Below, in pieces: positions 1 through 5,873 of a DNA stretch of 9,391 bases. This DNA is from Thermoproteota archaeon. Lineage in GTDB: Archaea; Thermoproteota; Thermoprotei_A; Sulfolobales; Pyrodictiaceae. The translations under genes and the position numbers were made by a program. Where the stretch lies: contig JAADFC010000123.1 in the NCBI GenBank assembly GCA_013153105.1, positions 1-9,391 on the forward strand, in the 5' to 3' direction. The notes under the pieces were generated by a model. The model was not told where the DNA came from. It saw nothing but the letters and a program-made list of their open reading frames with translations, and ran no database searches. Each line of letters begins with the position of its first letter. Position 1 is the first letter of the stretch.

Positions 1-1
1 C

Positions 2-1558
2 CGCCGCTACCAGCGGCGGGTGCGTGCCTCCATACTCCGTGCAGTGAAGGATATCAAGAGGGCCCTCGACCGCAGCGGCATAGACTACGACCTAGTCTTC
101 CGGAAGAGTGGCGGCGGCCTCGACAGCGCGGTCTTCGTAGTCTACGCCCCCCGCTCGCGGCTCAAGGGTATAGTAAAGAGGCACGAGGACAACGACGTCA
201 GGATAGAGATTGAGCCCGTGTACAGGAGCAGGCTAGCCTTCGAGGAGGCCCCGGCCGCCGAGGCCAAGCCCTACCTTATCGTAGGCCTCGACCCCGGCAT
301 ATCTACGGGTATAGTGGCGCTAGACCTCACCGGCAGGCCGGTCCTCGCTGTCACGAGGCGCGGCGTGGATAGGGGCGAGGTTGTCGAGCTAATAAGGAGC
401 CATGGAGTGCCGCTGGTGGTCGCCTCGGACGTCACGCCGGCGCCGGACTTCGTCAAGAAGCTGGCAGCGATGCTGCGGGCCCAGCTGTACACTCCGCCCC
501 AGCCGCTGCCGGTGGAGGAGAAGAGGCTGATACTCGAGGAGTACCTGCGCCGCTACCCTCAGCTGAAGCGCGTGGCCACGCCCCATGTTAGGGACGCGCT
601 GGCGGCGGCCGTGAAGGCCCTCCACTACTACGACGGGAAGCTCCGGCAGGTCGAGTCCCACATAGCCAGGCTCGGCGTCGACATTGATATAGAGAAGCTT
701 AAGGCCGCAGTGATAAGGGGGACCTCGGTTGCCGAGGCGGTGGAGGCGGTTATAAAGGAGATGCTGAGCGAGCCGCCGCCCCCGCCGCCCCAGGAGAAGA
801 AGCCGGCGCCGGCGCAGAGGCAGAACGGCTGCGGCGAGCTGGTGGAGAGGCTCCGAGCGGAGAACCACGTGCTCCAGAGCAGGGTCCAGCAGCTCCAGGA
901 GGAGCTGAAGAGGCTCGAGGGCGAGCTCAGGATACTCACGGCGGAGCTGAGGGAGAGCCTCGAAAGAGACCGGGAGGTAGCGATGCTCCGCCAGCGGCTG
1001 GCAACGCTCCAGGAGGAGCTGGAGAAGCTCCGAGCGGAGAAGAAGAGGCTCGAGGAGGAGAAGGCCTCACTCCTCGACGCGCTCTACGCGGCCAGCCTCG
1101 GCCAGCTGCTGCCCGCCCCCACGGCCGACGAGATAGATGGCGACGTGGTCGACTACATCTCCGCGCTGGCCAGCCGCTACGGGCGGCTGCTCCTGGTAGT
1201 GGACAGGGTGAACCCTGTCAGCGTCGAGCGGCACGCAGAGACGCTGGCGAGGAGCCTCGTCGCACTCCTAGCCCCTAGGGACCAGCTCCCACGGGCTCGC
1301 AGCCTCGAGGAGCACGGTCTGCCCCTGCTGCCGGCCGAGGACTACGTCTCAGCCAGGCTCGACGGGACAGCACTGCTCGACCCCACGGTGCTCCCCGACG
1401 CGTACCGGAGGAAGATGGAGATAGAGGAGGAGAAGAGACGCCGCGAGATGGAGGCGCGGAAGACGCTCTCGGCGGCCGAGCTGCGGAGGATGCTGGAGGA
1501 GTACCGCAGCCGCCGCGCGCGGCTGCTACTCAAAAAAGAAGGTGTCAAGGCCAGCTAG
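2..1558 (+). CDS. DUF460 family RNase H-like coiled-coil protein, 5'-truncated by the window edge
   Basis: This is the C-terminal part of a DUF460 (COG2433) protein, an uncharacterised archaeal family predicted to be an RNase H/RuvC-like nuclease. The frame is open to the left edge. The residues before the GTG at 20 read RRYQRR, which matches an internal stretch of the family as I recall it, so the true start lies upstream. Counting the GTG codon as 1, the RNase H-like core shows DPGISTG at 91-97, an ASD at 135-137 and the helix motif HVRDALAAA at 189-197, a plausible set of acidic metal ligands. A run of six prolines (252-257) leads into a Leu/Glu/Arg-rich coiled coil (about 271-355), then a C-terminal domain with a charged helical tail. 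The stop overlaps the convergent SAM synthetase stop by 4 bp. Family assignment is firm; nuclease activity and substrate are inferred. Confidence 0.88.
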   Translation, partial: RRYQRRVRASILRAVKDIKRALDRSGIDYDLVFRKSGGGLDSAVFVVYAPRSRLKGIVKRHEDNDVRIEIEPVYRSRLAFEEAPAAEAKPYLIVGLDPGISTGIVALDLTGRPVLAVTRRGVDRGEVVELIRSHGVPLVVASDVTPAPDFVKKLAAMLRAQLYTPPQPLPVEEKRLILEEYLRRYPQLKRVATPHVRDALAAAVKALHYYDGKLRQVESHIARLGVDIDIEKLKAAVIRGTSVAEAVEAVIKEMLSEPPPPPPQEKKPAPAQRQNGCGELVERLRAENHVLQSRVQQLQEELKRLEGELRILTAELRESLERDREVAMLRQRLATLQEELEKLRAEKKRLEEEKASLLDALYAASLGQLLPAPTADEIDGDVVDYISALASRYGRLLLVVDRVNPVSVERHAETLARSLVALLAPRDQLPRARSLEEHGLPLLPAEDYVSARLDGTALLDPTVLPDAYRRKMEIEEEKRRREMEARKTLSAAELRRMLEEYRSRRARLLLKKEGVKAS

Positions 1559-2784
1559 TAGACGAGTATACGGCCCTCGATTAGCTCCCTTGTTATCCTC
1601 CGGTAGCTATCCAGCTCCTCCTCCACGATAGCCTCTATCTCCCTCACCGCGTCCGCGGGCAGAGGCTCTCCAGGCTTCTCCGTCAACACCTTAACGTTAG
1701 CCACGAGGGGCTCGTTTATCGGCTTCCCAATCTGGCTCAGAAGCTCCACGTAGACCTCGCGGAGCCCCTTCACAGTCTCGTAGACGCGCCTAGCTATGTT
1801 CATCGCCATGATGTTGTATATCTTGCCGACGTGGTTGACTGGGTTCTTGCCGGCGGCGGCCTCGAGGCTCATCGGGCGCAGCGGGGTTATCAGGCCGTAG
1901 CTCCTGTTTCCCCTGCCCGTCATGCCGTCGTCGCCGTGCTCGGCGCTGGTCCCAGTGACGGTGAGGTAGAATATACCCTTGTCAGGCATGTCGGCCGTGT
2001 TAACGTACACCTCTACATCGTAGTCGGGGGCGAGCCTGCTGGCGAGATCCATCACAGCCTCCTTTATTGTGTCCTTGACGCCCATGTAGTGGTCGGGGTC
2101 CTCGACGAGGCTGGAGATTATGGCGGCAGCTATGGTGAGCTCTATACGCCTCCCCCTGCGTAGCCCCATAACCTTGATGTCCTCGCCGACCTCGGGCGCC
2201 TTCTCCTTGAACTCCCTGCTGTTGAGCAGTCTCTCAGTCTCGTACACCAGCCTCTCCAGCGTGGAGAACGGGGCGAATCCCACGCCCACGCTGGTGTCGT
2301 TGGCCAGGGGGACGCTCTCCTTGCCCGCCTCGAAGACGCCCACAAGGTCGGCGCTTCCGTGGCCGATGCGGTAGTCTACTATGACGTGCTTCTCGGGGTC
2401 GAGGAAGCGGAAGTTGTCACGTATCCACTCCTTGGCGGCCTCGAGTATCAGGGGGCCTATCGGAACCTTCTCCACGCCGCTGGAGGTGCGCACCTCAGTA
2501 GTGGCGCGGCCAGCGACGACTATGTAGATGGGCTGGAGCACCTCCCCGCCGCCGAACCTCGGCGCCGCCTGGCCGCCGACCAGGAGCACCTTGTCCAGGT
2601 TGTGGTGGAGAACCGTGCCGTAGCGCTCGAGATAGTACTTGGAGAGCTTCCTGCTCGCCGCCTCCGCTATCGCGTCGCTTATGTAGTCGGGGTGGCCGAG
2701 ACCCTTCCTCTCGACAAGCTCGACGTTATGCTCCTCTATCGGCTGCCACCTTATACTCTCAACCACTATGTTCCGCCTGGCCAT
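1555..2784 (-). CDS. mat: S-adenosylmethionine synthetase, archaeal type (methionine adenosyltransferase)
   Basis: It makes S-adenosylmethionine from methionine and ATP in the cytoplasm, releasing phosphate and pyrophosphate. The sequence is the divergent archaeal type. It has GLGHPD at 28-33, NLDKVLLVGGQ at 62-72, GHGSADLVG at 141-149, ANDTSVGVGFAP at 161-172, a glycine-rich nucleotide/phosphate segment from GTSAEHGDDG to GRGNR at 278-294, and AAAGKNPVNHVGKIYN ending at 324. Length is 409 aa, close to the usual 400-410. I chose the ATG at 2784 over an in-frame GTG at 2802, because the six extra codons contain the ribosome-binding sequence GGTGGTGG. It lies 142 bp downstream of the Sm-like gene on the same strand and may have its own promoter. 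Its stop is shared in a CTAG with the convergent DUF460 gene. The product is probably the methyl donor source for Nep1 encoded nearby. Confidence 0.95.
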   Translation of the reverse strand: MARRNIVVESIRWQPIEEHNVELVERKGLGHPDYISDAIAEAASRKLSKYYLERYGTVLHHNLDKVLLVGGQAAPRFGGGEVLQPIYIVVAGRATTEVRTSSGVEKVPIGPLILEAAKEWIRDNFRFLDPEKHVIVDYRIGHGSADLVGVFEAGKESVPLANDTSVGVGFAPFSTLERLVYETERLLNSREFKEKAPEVGEDIKVMGLRRGRRIELTIAAAIISSLVEDPDHYMGVKDTIKEAVMDLASRLAPDYDVEVYVNTADMPDKGIFYLTVTGTSAEHGDDGMTGRGNRSYGLITPLRPMSLEAAAGKNPVNHVGKIYNIMAMNIARRVYETVKGLREVYVELLSQIGKPINEPLVANVKVLTEKPGEPLPADAVREIEAIVEEELDSYRRITRELIEGRILVY

Positions 2785-2788
2785 GCAG

Positions 2789-2796
2789 CCACCACC
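2789..2796 (-). promoter_or_regulatory. Shine-Dalgarno-like site of the SAM synthetase gene
   Basis: The minus strand reads GGTGGTGG, then a 4-nt spacer, then the ATG at 2784. It lies inside the extended frame that would start at GTG 2802, which argues for the ATG start. Confidence 0.5.
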
Positions 2797-2821
2797 ATAC
2801 ACTCATCCGCCTGCTGCCCGG

Positions 2822-2841
2822 GGAGGGCCGCGCGGCCCTCC
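2822..2841. repeat. Perfect 20-bp palindrome upstream of the SAM synthetase gene
   Basis: The sequence GGAGGGCCGCGCGGCCCTCC equals its own reverse complement. As RNA it can fold into an 8-bp GC stem closed by a GCGC loop. It sits 38 bp before the mat ATG and 85 bp after the Sm-like gene stop, so it could be a leader hairpin, a weak terminator for the upstream gene, or a protein-binding dyad. There is no T-tract next to it on the minus strand, which disfavours a classical terminator. Confidence 0.55.
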
Positions 2842-2880
2842 AGGGCCCGCTGGCTTCACCGCGCGCCGCTGCGTCCAGGA

Positions 2881-2887
2881 GTTTAAC
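2881..2887 (-). promoter_or_regulatory. Weak TATA-like element for the SAM synthetase gene
   Basis: The minus strand reads CTGTTAAACTC, the most AT-rich spot in the 142-bp gap between the Sm-like and SAM synthetase genes. With usual archaeal spacing, transcription would begin near 2857 and give a leader of about 70 nt carrying the palindrome. The match to the archaeal TATA consensus is partial, and co-transcription with the Sm-like gene is also possible. Confidence 0.25.
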
Positions 2888-2926
2888 AGTCTAGCAGGCT
2901 CGGCTCCCCCGCGGGCCACGGTCCTA

Positions 2927-3205
2927 CTAGAGGGGCAGCTCGCCGGCAACCATCTCGTAGTCGACGCTCACGTATACCACGTGGCTACCCCTTATCAGGG
3001 CCTTGCCGTACTTCACCTTGGGCTCCATGGTTCCCGGCTTGAGCTCGACGCAGCCGTCGAGGACCAGGTTCATCGTCGAGTCGGTGGCCTCAAGCTTGCC
3101 TATGTACTCGCTCCCATCCTTCAGCTTGACGAAGATGACCCTGCCGGTCGCCTCCTTCAACACCCTTATGGGGCTCACCGGCTTCACACGCTGCCTCTGC
3201 GCCAA
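2927..3205 (-). CDS. Sm-like archaeal protein (SmAP/LSm)
   Basis: This is an Sm/LSm-fold protein of the kind that forms hexameric or heptameric RNA-binding rings in archaea, usually binding U-rich RNA. Numbered from the chosen start (92 aa), the Sm1 region is about 14-52, with strands ending in GKLEATDSTMNLVLDG. The conserved D42, M45 and N46 form the usual RNA-contact loop. Sm2 is about 66-81, with KALIRGSHVVYVSVD including the conserved IRG. The C-terminal tail is short. I place the start at the TTG at 3205, because GGAGGTG lies 6 nt upstream of it. A longer frame from TTG 3220 would swallow that site. It sits between the PhoU-like and SAM synthetase genes on the same strand. The family is clear; which archaeal SmAP paralogue it is cannot be told here. 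Confidence 0.9.
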   Translation of the reverse strand: MAQRQRVKPVSPIRVLKEATGRVIFVKLKDGSEYIGKLEATDSTMNLVLDGCVELKPGTMEPKVKYGKALIRGSHVVYVSVDYEMVAGELPL

Positions 3206-3211
3206 CCCACG

Positions 3212-3218
3212 CACCTCC
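3212..3218 (-). promoter_or_regulatory. Strong Shine-Dalgarno site deciding the TTG start of the Sm-like gene
   Basis: The minus strand reads GGAGGTG, a full match to the anti-Shine-Dalgarno of archaeal 16S rRNA, 6 nt before the TTG at 3205. It sets the start of the Sm-like protein. Confidence 0.7.
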
Positions 3219-3277
3219 AAAAAGGCCTGCCCCTAAGCCTCCAAGAGGGAGCCTGCGGCGCCCACCCCCACCCAGCG

Positions 3278-3285
3278 TCTTTAAG
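3278..3285 (-). promoter_or_regulatory. TATA-like element upstream of the Sm-like gene
   Basis: The minus strand reads GCCTTAAAGACG just upstream of (minus-strand) position 3278, next to the stop of the PhoU-like gene. Usual spacing would put the transcript start near 3255, about 50 nt before the TTG. It is a partial consensus match only. Confidence 0.3.
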
Positions 3286-3286
3286 G

Positions 3287-4255
3287 CTATCCCCCTCCCC
3301 CGCCTATGAGGAGAGCTATACTCGCCCGGTTGAGAGACAGCTCCAGCAGGTCCGTACAGTAGTCCGCTATCCTCCTCACGCTCTCCCACGCGGCCCCACG
3401 CCTCGGGTCCAAGCCTAAGCGGAGCGATTCCAGCCTCTGTATCAGCTCCTCAGCCCTCTCCGGCCTAGGCCTGTTGAGGAGCTGCACCGACTCCCGGTAG
3501 AGCCTCGTAACCTCATCCAGCGGCTCGACCAGCCCCTCGGCCTGCTCGCCTCCCGCCAGCGCCCCCGCAAGCCTAGAGGCATGGTCCCCAATCCTCTCGG
3601 CGTGCTTGGCCGCCATCATGTAGACGCTCGCGTCTACATAGCTGTCGAAGCCTACCTCGCCGACACCCCTCTTCCCCAGGAAGAGGCTTGAAACCTGCCT
3701 CCACACATAGATGAACAGCTTGTCGACTATATCGTCCCGCTGCGGCACCTCCCTCAGCAGCTCGCCCTGCCCCTCCCTCAGCGCCAGCACTATGTCCGAG
3801 AGCATGTGCTCAACAGTCTTTGTGAGCCGGTTAAACGCGTCCATACCGCTCATAGACTCGTCTCCCACAACCTGGAACGTTATCCTCCTCGACGACTCCT
3901 CCACAACCTCCACGCCGAGCAGCTTCGAGGAGACGAGCCTCTTCACATCAGCGACAAGCCCAGGCCTCGGAGACCCCTCGAACTCGACCTCGACCACGTC
4001 GGCGCCAGCTATGTAGAACGATATAACCCTCCTCAGCACAGTCTCGGCGCCCGCGCCCCCAGGGAACCGTAGCGACGCCGTCCAGCGCCTCCGCCTCCTC
4101 CCACCGCCCGCCGGGCTCACGCGCAGCGACCCATCCGGCTCCACGCTGACAACGACCTCAGCTCCACGGCCAAGCCCGTGGCGCTTAACCCACTCCTTCG
4201 GGAGTGTCAACACGTAGGAGCCGCCGCCCGTAACCTGCAGCCGCCTCCTAGCCAT
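3287..4255 (-). CDS. phoU: AbrB-PhoU fusion, phosphate-uptake-regulator-like protein
   Basis: This 322-aa protein joins an N-terminal SpoVT/AbrB-type DNA-binding domain (about 2-46; ARRRLQVTGGGSYVLTLPKEW) to a PhoU-type helical region (about 70-315). The PhoU part has two bundle motifs, RDDIVDKL and HAERIGDHASRL, resembling the family's metal-binding E/DxxxD signatures. A glycine/arginine-rich linker (50-58, five arginines in a row) separates the two parts, and the protein ends in five glycines. The AbrB-PhoU arrangement is common in archaea. It suggests a regulator that combines DNA binding with phosphate-linked signalling, though the target is unknown. The ATG at 4255 was chosen over the adjacent TTG at 4258; GGTGA lies 9 nt upstream of the ATG-proximal TTG. 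No phosphate transporter genes are in the window, so a role in phosphate uptake is inferred from the family. Confidence 0.85.
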   Translation of the reverse strand: MARRRLQVTGGGSYVLTLPKEWVKRHGLGRGAEVVVSVEPDGSLRVSPAGGGRRRRRWTASLRFPGGAGAETVLRRVISFYIAGADVVEVEFEGSPRPGLVADVKRLVSSKLLGVEVVEESSRRITFQVVGDESMSGMDAFNRLTKTVEHMLSDIVLALREGQGELLREVPQRDDIVDKLFIYVWRQVSSLFLGKRGVGEVGFDSYVDASVYMMAAKHAERIGDHASRLAGALAGGEQAEGLVEPLDEVTRLYRESVQLLNRPRPERAEELIQRLESLRLGLDPRRGAAWESVRRIADYCTDLLELSLNRASIALLIGGGGG

Positions 4256-4559
4256 CAAGAGCGGTCACCGTGGCAGAAGGGAAGCCGCGGCCCCGCCCCC
4301 AGGGGGAGGGGCATCACCCCACACGCCACCGAGCTGGGGTCAGCGCTCAGCCCCTCATCAACAGTGCTCAGCGGGGTTCGCAGCCGCCCAAGCCTCCCCC
4401 CGAGAGGGGGCCGCCCACCGCCCCCAGCACGCTGCGGCCCTTTCAGCGGGGCCCGGGGCGCGCCGGGGGCGGCGATGGGCCGCAAGGAGGGTAATAACGT
4501 CTAGCCCCTCCCCGCCCCCCGGGGCTGCTGCAGGGCGCGGCGTCGAAGGGGCTGAGGGC
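4256..4559. other. 304-bp GC-rich spacer between divergent phoU and nep1 genes
   Basis: I find no convincing gene here. It holds an 11-bp inverted repeat with one mismatch at 4290-4312 (upstream of phoU), CTGA/TGATGA-like boxes on the minus strand at 4339-4372, a CCCCC-GAGA-GGGGG hairpin at 4397-4410, a CCCGG/CCGGG hairpin at 4452-4467, and a TATA-like element for nep1 at 4491-4499. The short reading frames here overlap on both strands and look like GC-rich chance frames. I see no clear TATA element for phoU. Confidence 0.5.
4491..4499 (+). promoter_or_regulatory. TATA-like element for nep1
   Basis: GTAATAACG is the only AT-rich patch in an extremely GC-rich stretch. Usual archaeal spacing puts the transcript start near 4521, leaving a leader of about 40 nt before the GTG at 4560. 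Consensus match is moderate. Confidence 0.4.
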
Positions 4560-5249
4560 GTGGCTGGCGGCGGGCGTGGAAGGCTCGCGGTTGTCCTGCT
4601 GGAGTCGCCGCTCGAGGTGGTGCCCCGCGAGATACGTGGCCACCCGCAGGTTGTGGCCTCGGCCCGCCGCTACGGGGTCTCGCCGGATGAAATGCTGCTC
4701 GACAAGACCCTGCACTACCACGCCATGGCGGCGCTGCCGCAGAAGTGGAAGAGGGGGCGCCCCGATATCGTGCATACGACGCTCCTCCTGCTCCAGGACT
4801 CGCTCCTCAACCAGGCGGGGCTGCTGGAGGTATACATCCACGTGTACGACGGCAGGGTCTTCCACGTCAAGCCGGAGACCAGGCTCCCCAAGCACTACGA
4901 GAGGTTCCGCGGCCTGATGGCCCAGCTCCTCCGGGAGGAGCGCGTGCCCCCCACGGGGGAGCCGCTCATATACAAGGTCGCCGACAGCCTACGCGAGTTC
5001 GTCGAGAAGCGCGGCCGCCTCATCCTCCTCTGGGAGCGCGGCAGCCCCGCGGCCCCCGGCGAGATAGCGGCTGAGGCGATGGAGACCGGGGCGCCGGTGG
5101 GGATAGGCATGTTCCCCCGCGGCGACTTCAAAAGGTCCACCCTTAGGAAGGCGCTGAAGGCCTACAGCATAGCCGGGGGCCGCCCCCTGAAAGCATGGAC
5201 CGTCGCCTACAAGCTGCTCTGCGCAGCCGAGGCCATACACGGCCTCTAA
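4560..5249 (+). CDS. nep1: Nep1/Emg1 rRNA small-subunit pseudouridine N1-methyltransferase
   Basis: Nep1 is a SPOUT-class enzyme that N1-methylates one pseudouridine in small-subunit rRNA using S-adenosylmethionine, and it aids 30S assembly. The 229-aa length is typical for archaea. Family hallmarks are LLDKTLHYHAM at 46-56, RGRPDIVH at 65-72 followed by TTLLLLQDSLLN, VYIHVYDGRVFHVKPETRLP at 91-110, and KHYERFRGLMAQLL at 111-124. The C-terminal SPOUT knot region includes LILLWERG at 154-161, GIGMFPRGDF at 181-190 and YSIAGGRPLKAWTVAYK at 202-218, which form the cofactor pocket in known structures. The GTG at 4560 is the first start in frame near AAGGGG and GAGG purine runs; a start a few codons later cannot be excluded because the first eight residues are glycine-rich and poorly constrained. 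It is divergent from phoU. The SAM synthetase gene nearby supplies its methyl donor. Confidence 0.95.
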   Translation: MAGGGRGRLAVVLLESPLEVVPREIRGHPQVVASARRYGVSPDEMLLDKTLHYHAMAALPQKWKRGRPDIVHTTLLLLQDSLLNQAGLLEVYIHVYDGRVFHVKPETRLPKHYERFRGLMAQLLREERVPPTGEPLIYKVADSLREFVEKRGRLILLWERGSPAAPGEIAAEAMETGAPVGIGMFPRGDFKRSTLRKALKAYSIAGGRPLKAWTVAYKLLCAAEAIHGL

Positions 5250-5496
5250 GGCGGCTGTAGGCCGCGGGGGAACCCGCCGCCCATCCCAGCCCCTATGCGG
5301 GCGGGAAGGTCGCGGCGGAGCGGGGGCGCGTACCCGCGGCCCGGCCCCAGGGTGGGGAGCCAGGGCGACCGGCTGGAGGCCATAAACCCCCTGCCATCGC
5401 CGCACCTCTCCGCTGGAGGGCCCGCCGGGTGAGGAGGCCCTTTCGTTGGAGGAGCCTTCGGGCGGTGAATGGAGCCCCGACAGCGACGGCGGGCCG
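5250..5496. other. 247-bp spacer between nep1 and the convergent small gene
   Basis: No supported gene is seen. Just after the nep1 stop are overlapping inverted repeats: GCGGC-TGTAG-GCCGC (5251-5265) and CGGCCT/AGGCCG (5240-5245 with 5259-5264). They could form alternative hairpins, but no T-tract follows. A TATA-like CATAAAC lies at 5381-5387. An AGGGCC/GGCCCT hairpin (5417-5422 with 5436-5441) is followed directly by TTC on the plus strand. It is long for a gap between converging genes here, since the two other convergent pairs overlap. Confidence 0.45.
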
Positions 5497-5712
5497 CTAC
5501 TCTACCCGGAACCCGAAGCGCCGGAGGAACTTCTTGATAGCCTTGGGCAGCCGGTGCCGGACGGCCTCGCTGTAGGCTATGTAGACCGGCCGGGGGAGGC
5601 GGGGGCCCTCGACTAGGGCGCCTATTATCCTCCCCTCAGCATCGCGGAAGAGTGTGACCCTATACTTACCCACCTGATGCTCCTCGCGTGCCGCGGCCTC
5701 CACCAGCGCCAT
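5497..5712 (-). CDS. Uncharacterised small basic protein, 71 aa
   Basis: I do not recognise this protein. The ATG at 5712 has the ideal ribosome-binding site GGGAGGTGA 8 nt upstream, so I reject the longer frame that starts at 5811. The product begins MALVEAAAREEHQ. Next comes a likely two-strand hairpin (KYRVTLFRDAEGRIIGALVEG), a proline-rich turn (PRLPRPVYIAY), and a basic amphipathic helix (RHRLPKAIKKFLRRFGF). No signal peptide, membrane segment or cysteine is present. The strongly basic helix would suit nucleic-acid or ribosome binding, but that is inference from composition. It is convergent with nep1 and divergent from the polynucleotide kinase gene. The strong ribosome-binding site and codon use like the neighbours support a real gene. 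Confidence 0.72.
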   Translation of the reverse strand: MALVEAAAREEHQVGKYRVTLFRDAEGRIIGALVEGPRLPRPVYIAYSEAVRHRLPKAIKKFLRRFGFRVE

Positions 5713-5720
5713 ACGCGGGC

Positions 5721-5729
5721 TCACCTCCC
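5721..5729 (-). promoter_or_regulatory. Strong Shine-Dalgarno site of the small basic protein gene
   Basis: The minus strand reads GGGAGGTGA, complementary to the 16S anti-Shine-Dalgarno, 8 nt before the ATG at 5712. It fixes the start of the 71-aa protein. Confidence 0.7.
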
Positions 5730-5740
5730 ATCTGCAGACG

Positions 5741-5797
5741 CCGCAGCCCCCCGCGGGGGCGGGCCGGCGGAGTGTTCTATGGTCCTGGGGGCTGCGG
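5741..5797. repeat. 11-bp perfect inverted repeat in a divergent promoter region
   Basis: CCGCAGCCCCC at 5741-5751 is the exact reverse complement of GGGGGCTGCGG at 5787-5797, with a 35-bp spacer. It lies between the divergent small-protein and kinase genes. The spacer holds a weak minus-strand TATA-like CATAGAAC (about 5774-5781). It could be an operator dyad or a chance match in GC-rich DNA. Confidence 0.35.
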
Positions 5798-5831
5798 GCC
5801 CAGTGTCCCACCAGGCTGGGTCTTCCTGGCC

Positions 5832-5839
5832 TACTATAT
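5832..5839 (+). promoter_or_regulatory. TATA box for the polynucleotide kinase gene
   Basis: CTACTATATCC stands out as AT-rich in the surroundings. With archaeal spacing the transcript would start near 5862, only about 12 nt before the GTG at 5874. This supports that start and rejects the longer frame beginning at 5688, which would place the promoter inside the coding region. Confidence 0.5.
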
Positions 5840-5873
5840 CCTCTCAGCCGGGGCGCTGCCGGGGGGTTGGCGC

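Noticed and set aside
271..939. Three minus-strand open frames inside the DUF460 gene
   Set aside because: They are antisense shadows of a strongly supported gene in GC-rich DNA, and their Ser/Arg-rich translations have no domain features.
2785..2926. SAM riboswitch in the leader of the SAM synthetase gene
   Set aside because: Apart from the palindrome I see none of the conserved cores of known SAM riboswitch classes, and none is known to me in Crenarchaeota.
1831..3418. Long plus-strand frames opposite the SAM synthetase, Sm-like and PhoU genes
   Set aside because: They run antisense to recognised families and have low-complexity translations without motifs.
4255..4504. Short open frames on both strands of the phoU-nep1 spacer
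   Set aside because: Pro/Arg/Gly-rich translations in overlapping frames, no ribosome-binding sites, and they would cover the nep1 promoter.
4989..5405. 138-codon minus-strand frame covering the 3' part of nep1 and the following spacer
   Set aside because: Mostly antisense to nep1, and the translation is Ala/Arg/Pro-rich with no recognisable motif.
5250..5496. tRNA, SRP RNA or RNase P RNA in the spacers
   Set aside because: I searched the three long spacers for a T-arm GGTTCRA core, the SRP helix 8 motif and RNase P conserved cores, and found none.
5713..5811. N-terminal extension of the small basic protein to a start at 5811
   Set aside because: The extension reads through the strong GGGAGGTGA ribosome-binding site and gives a low-complexity sequence unlike the rest.
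5688..5873. N-terminal extension of the polynucleotide kinase to a start at 5688
   Set aside because: It overlaps the small gene's start, is Pro/Gly/Arg-rich, and would place the TATA element inside the coding region.
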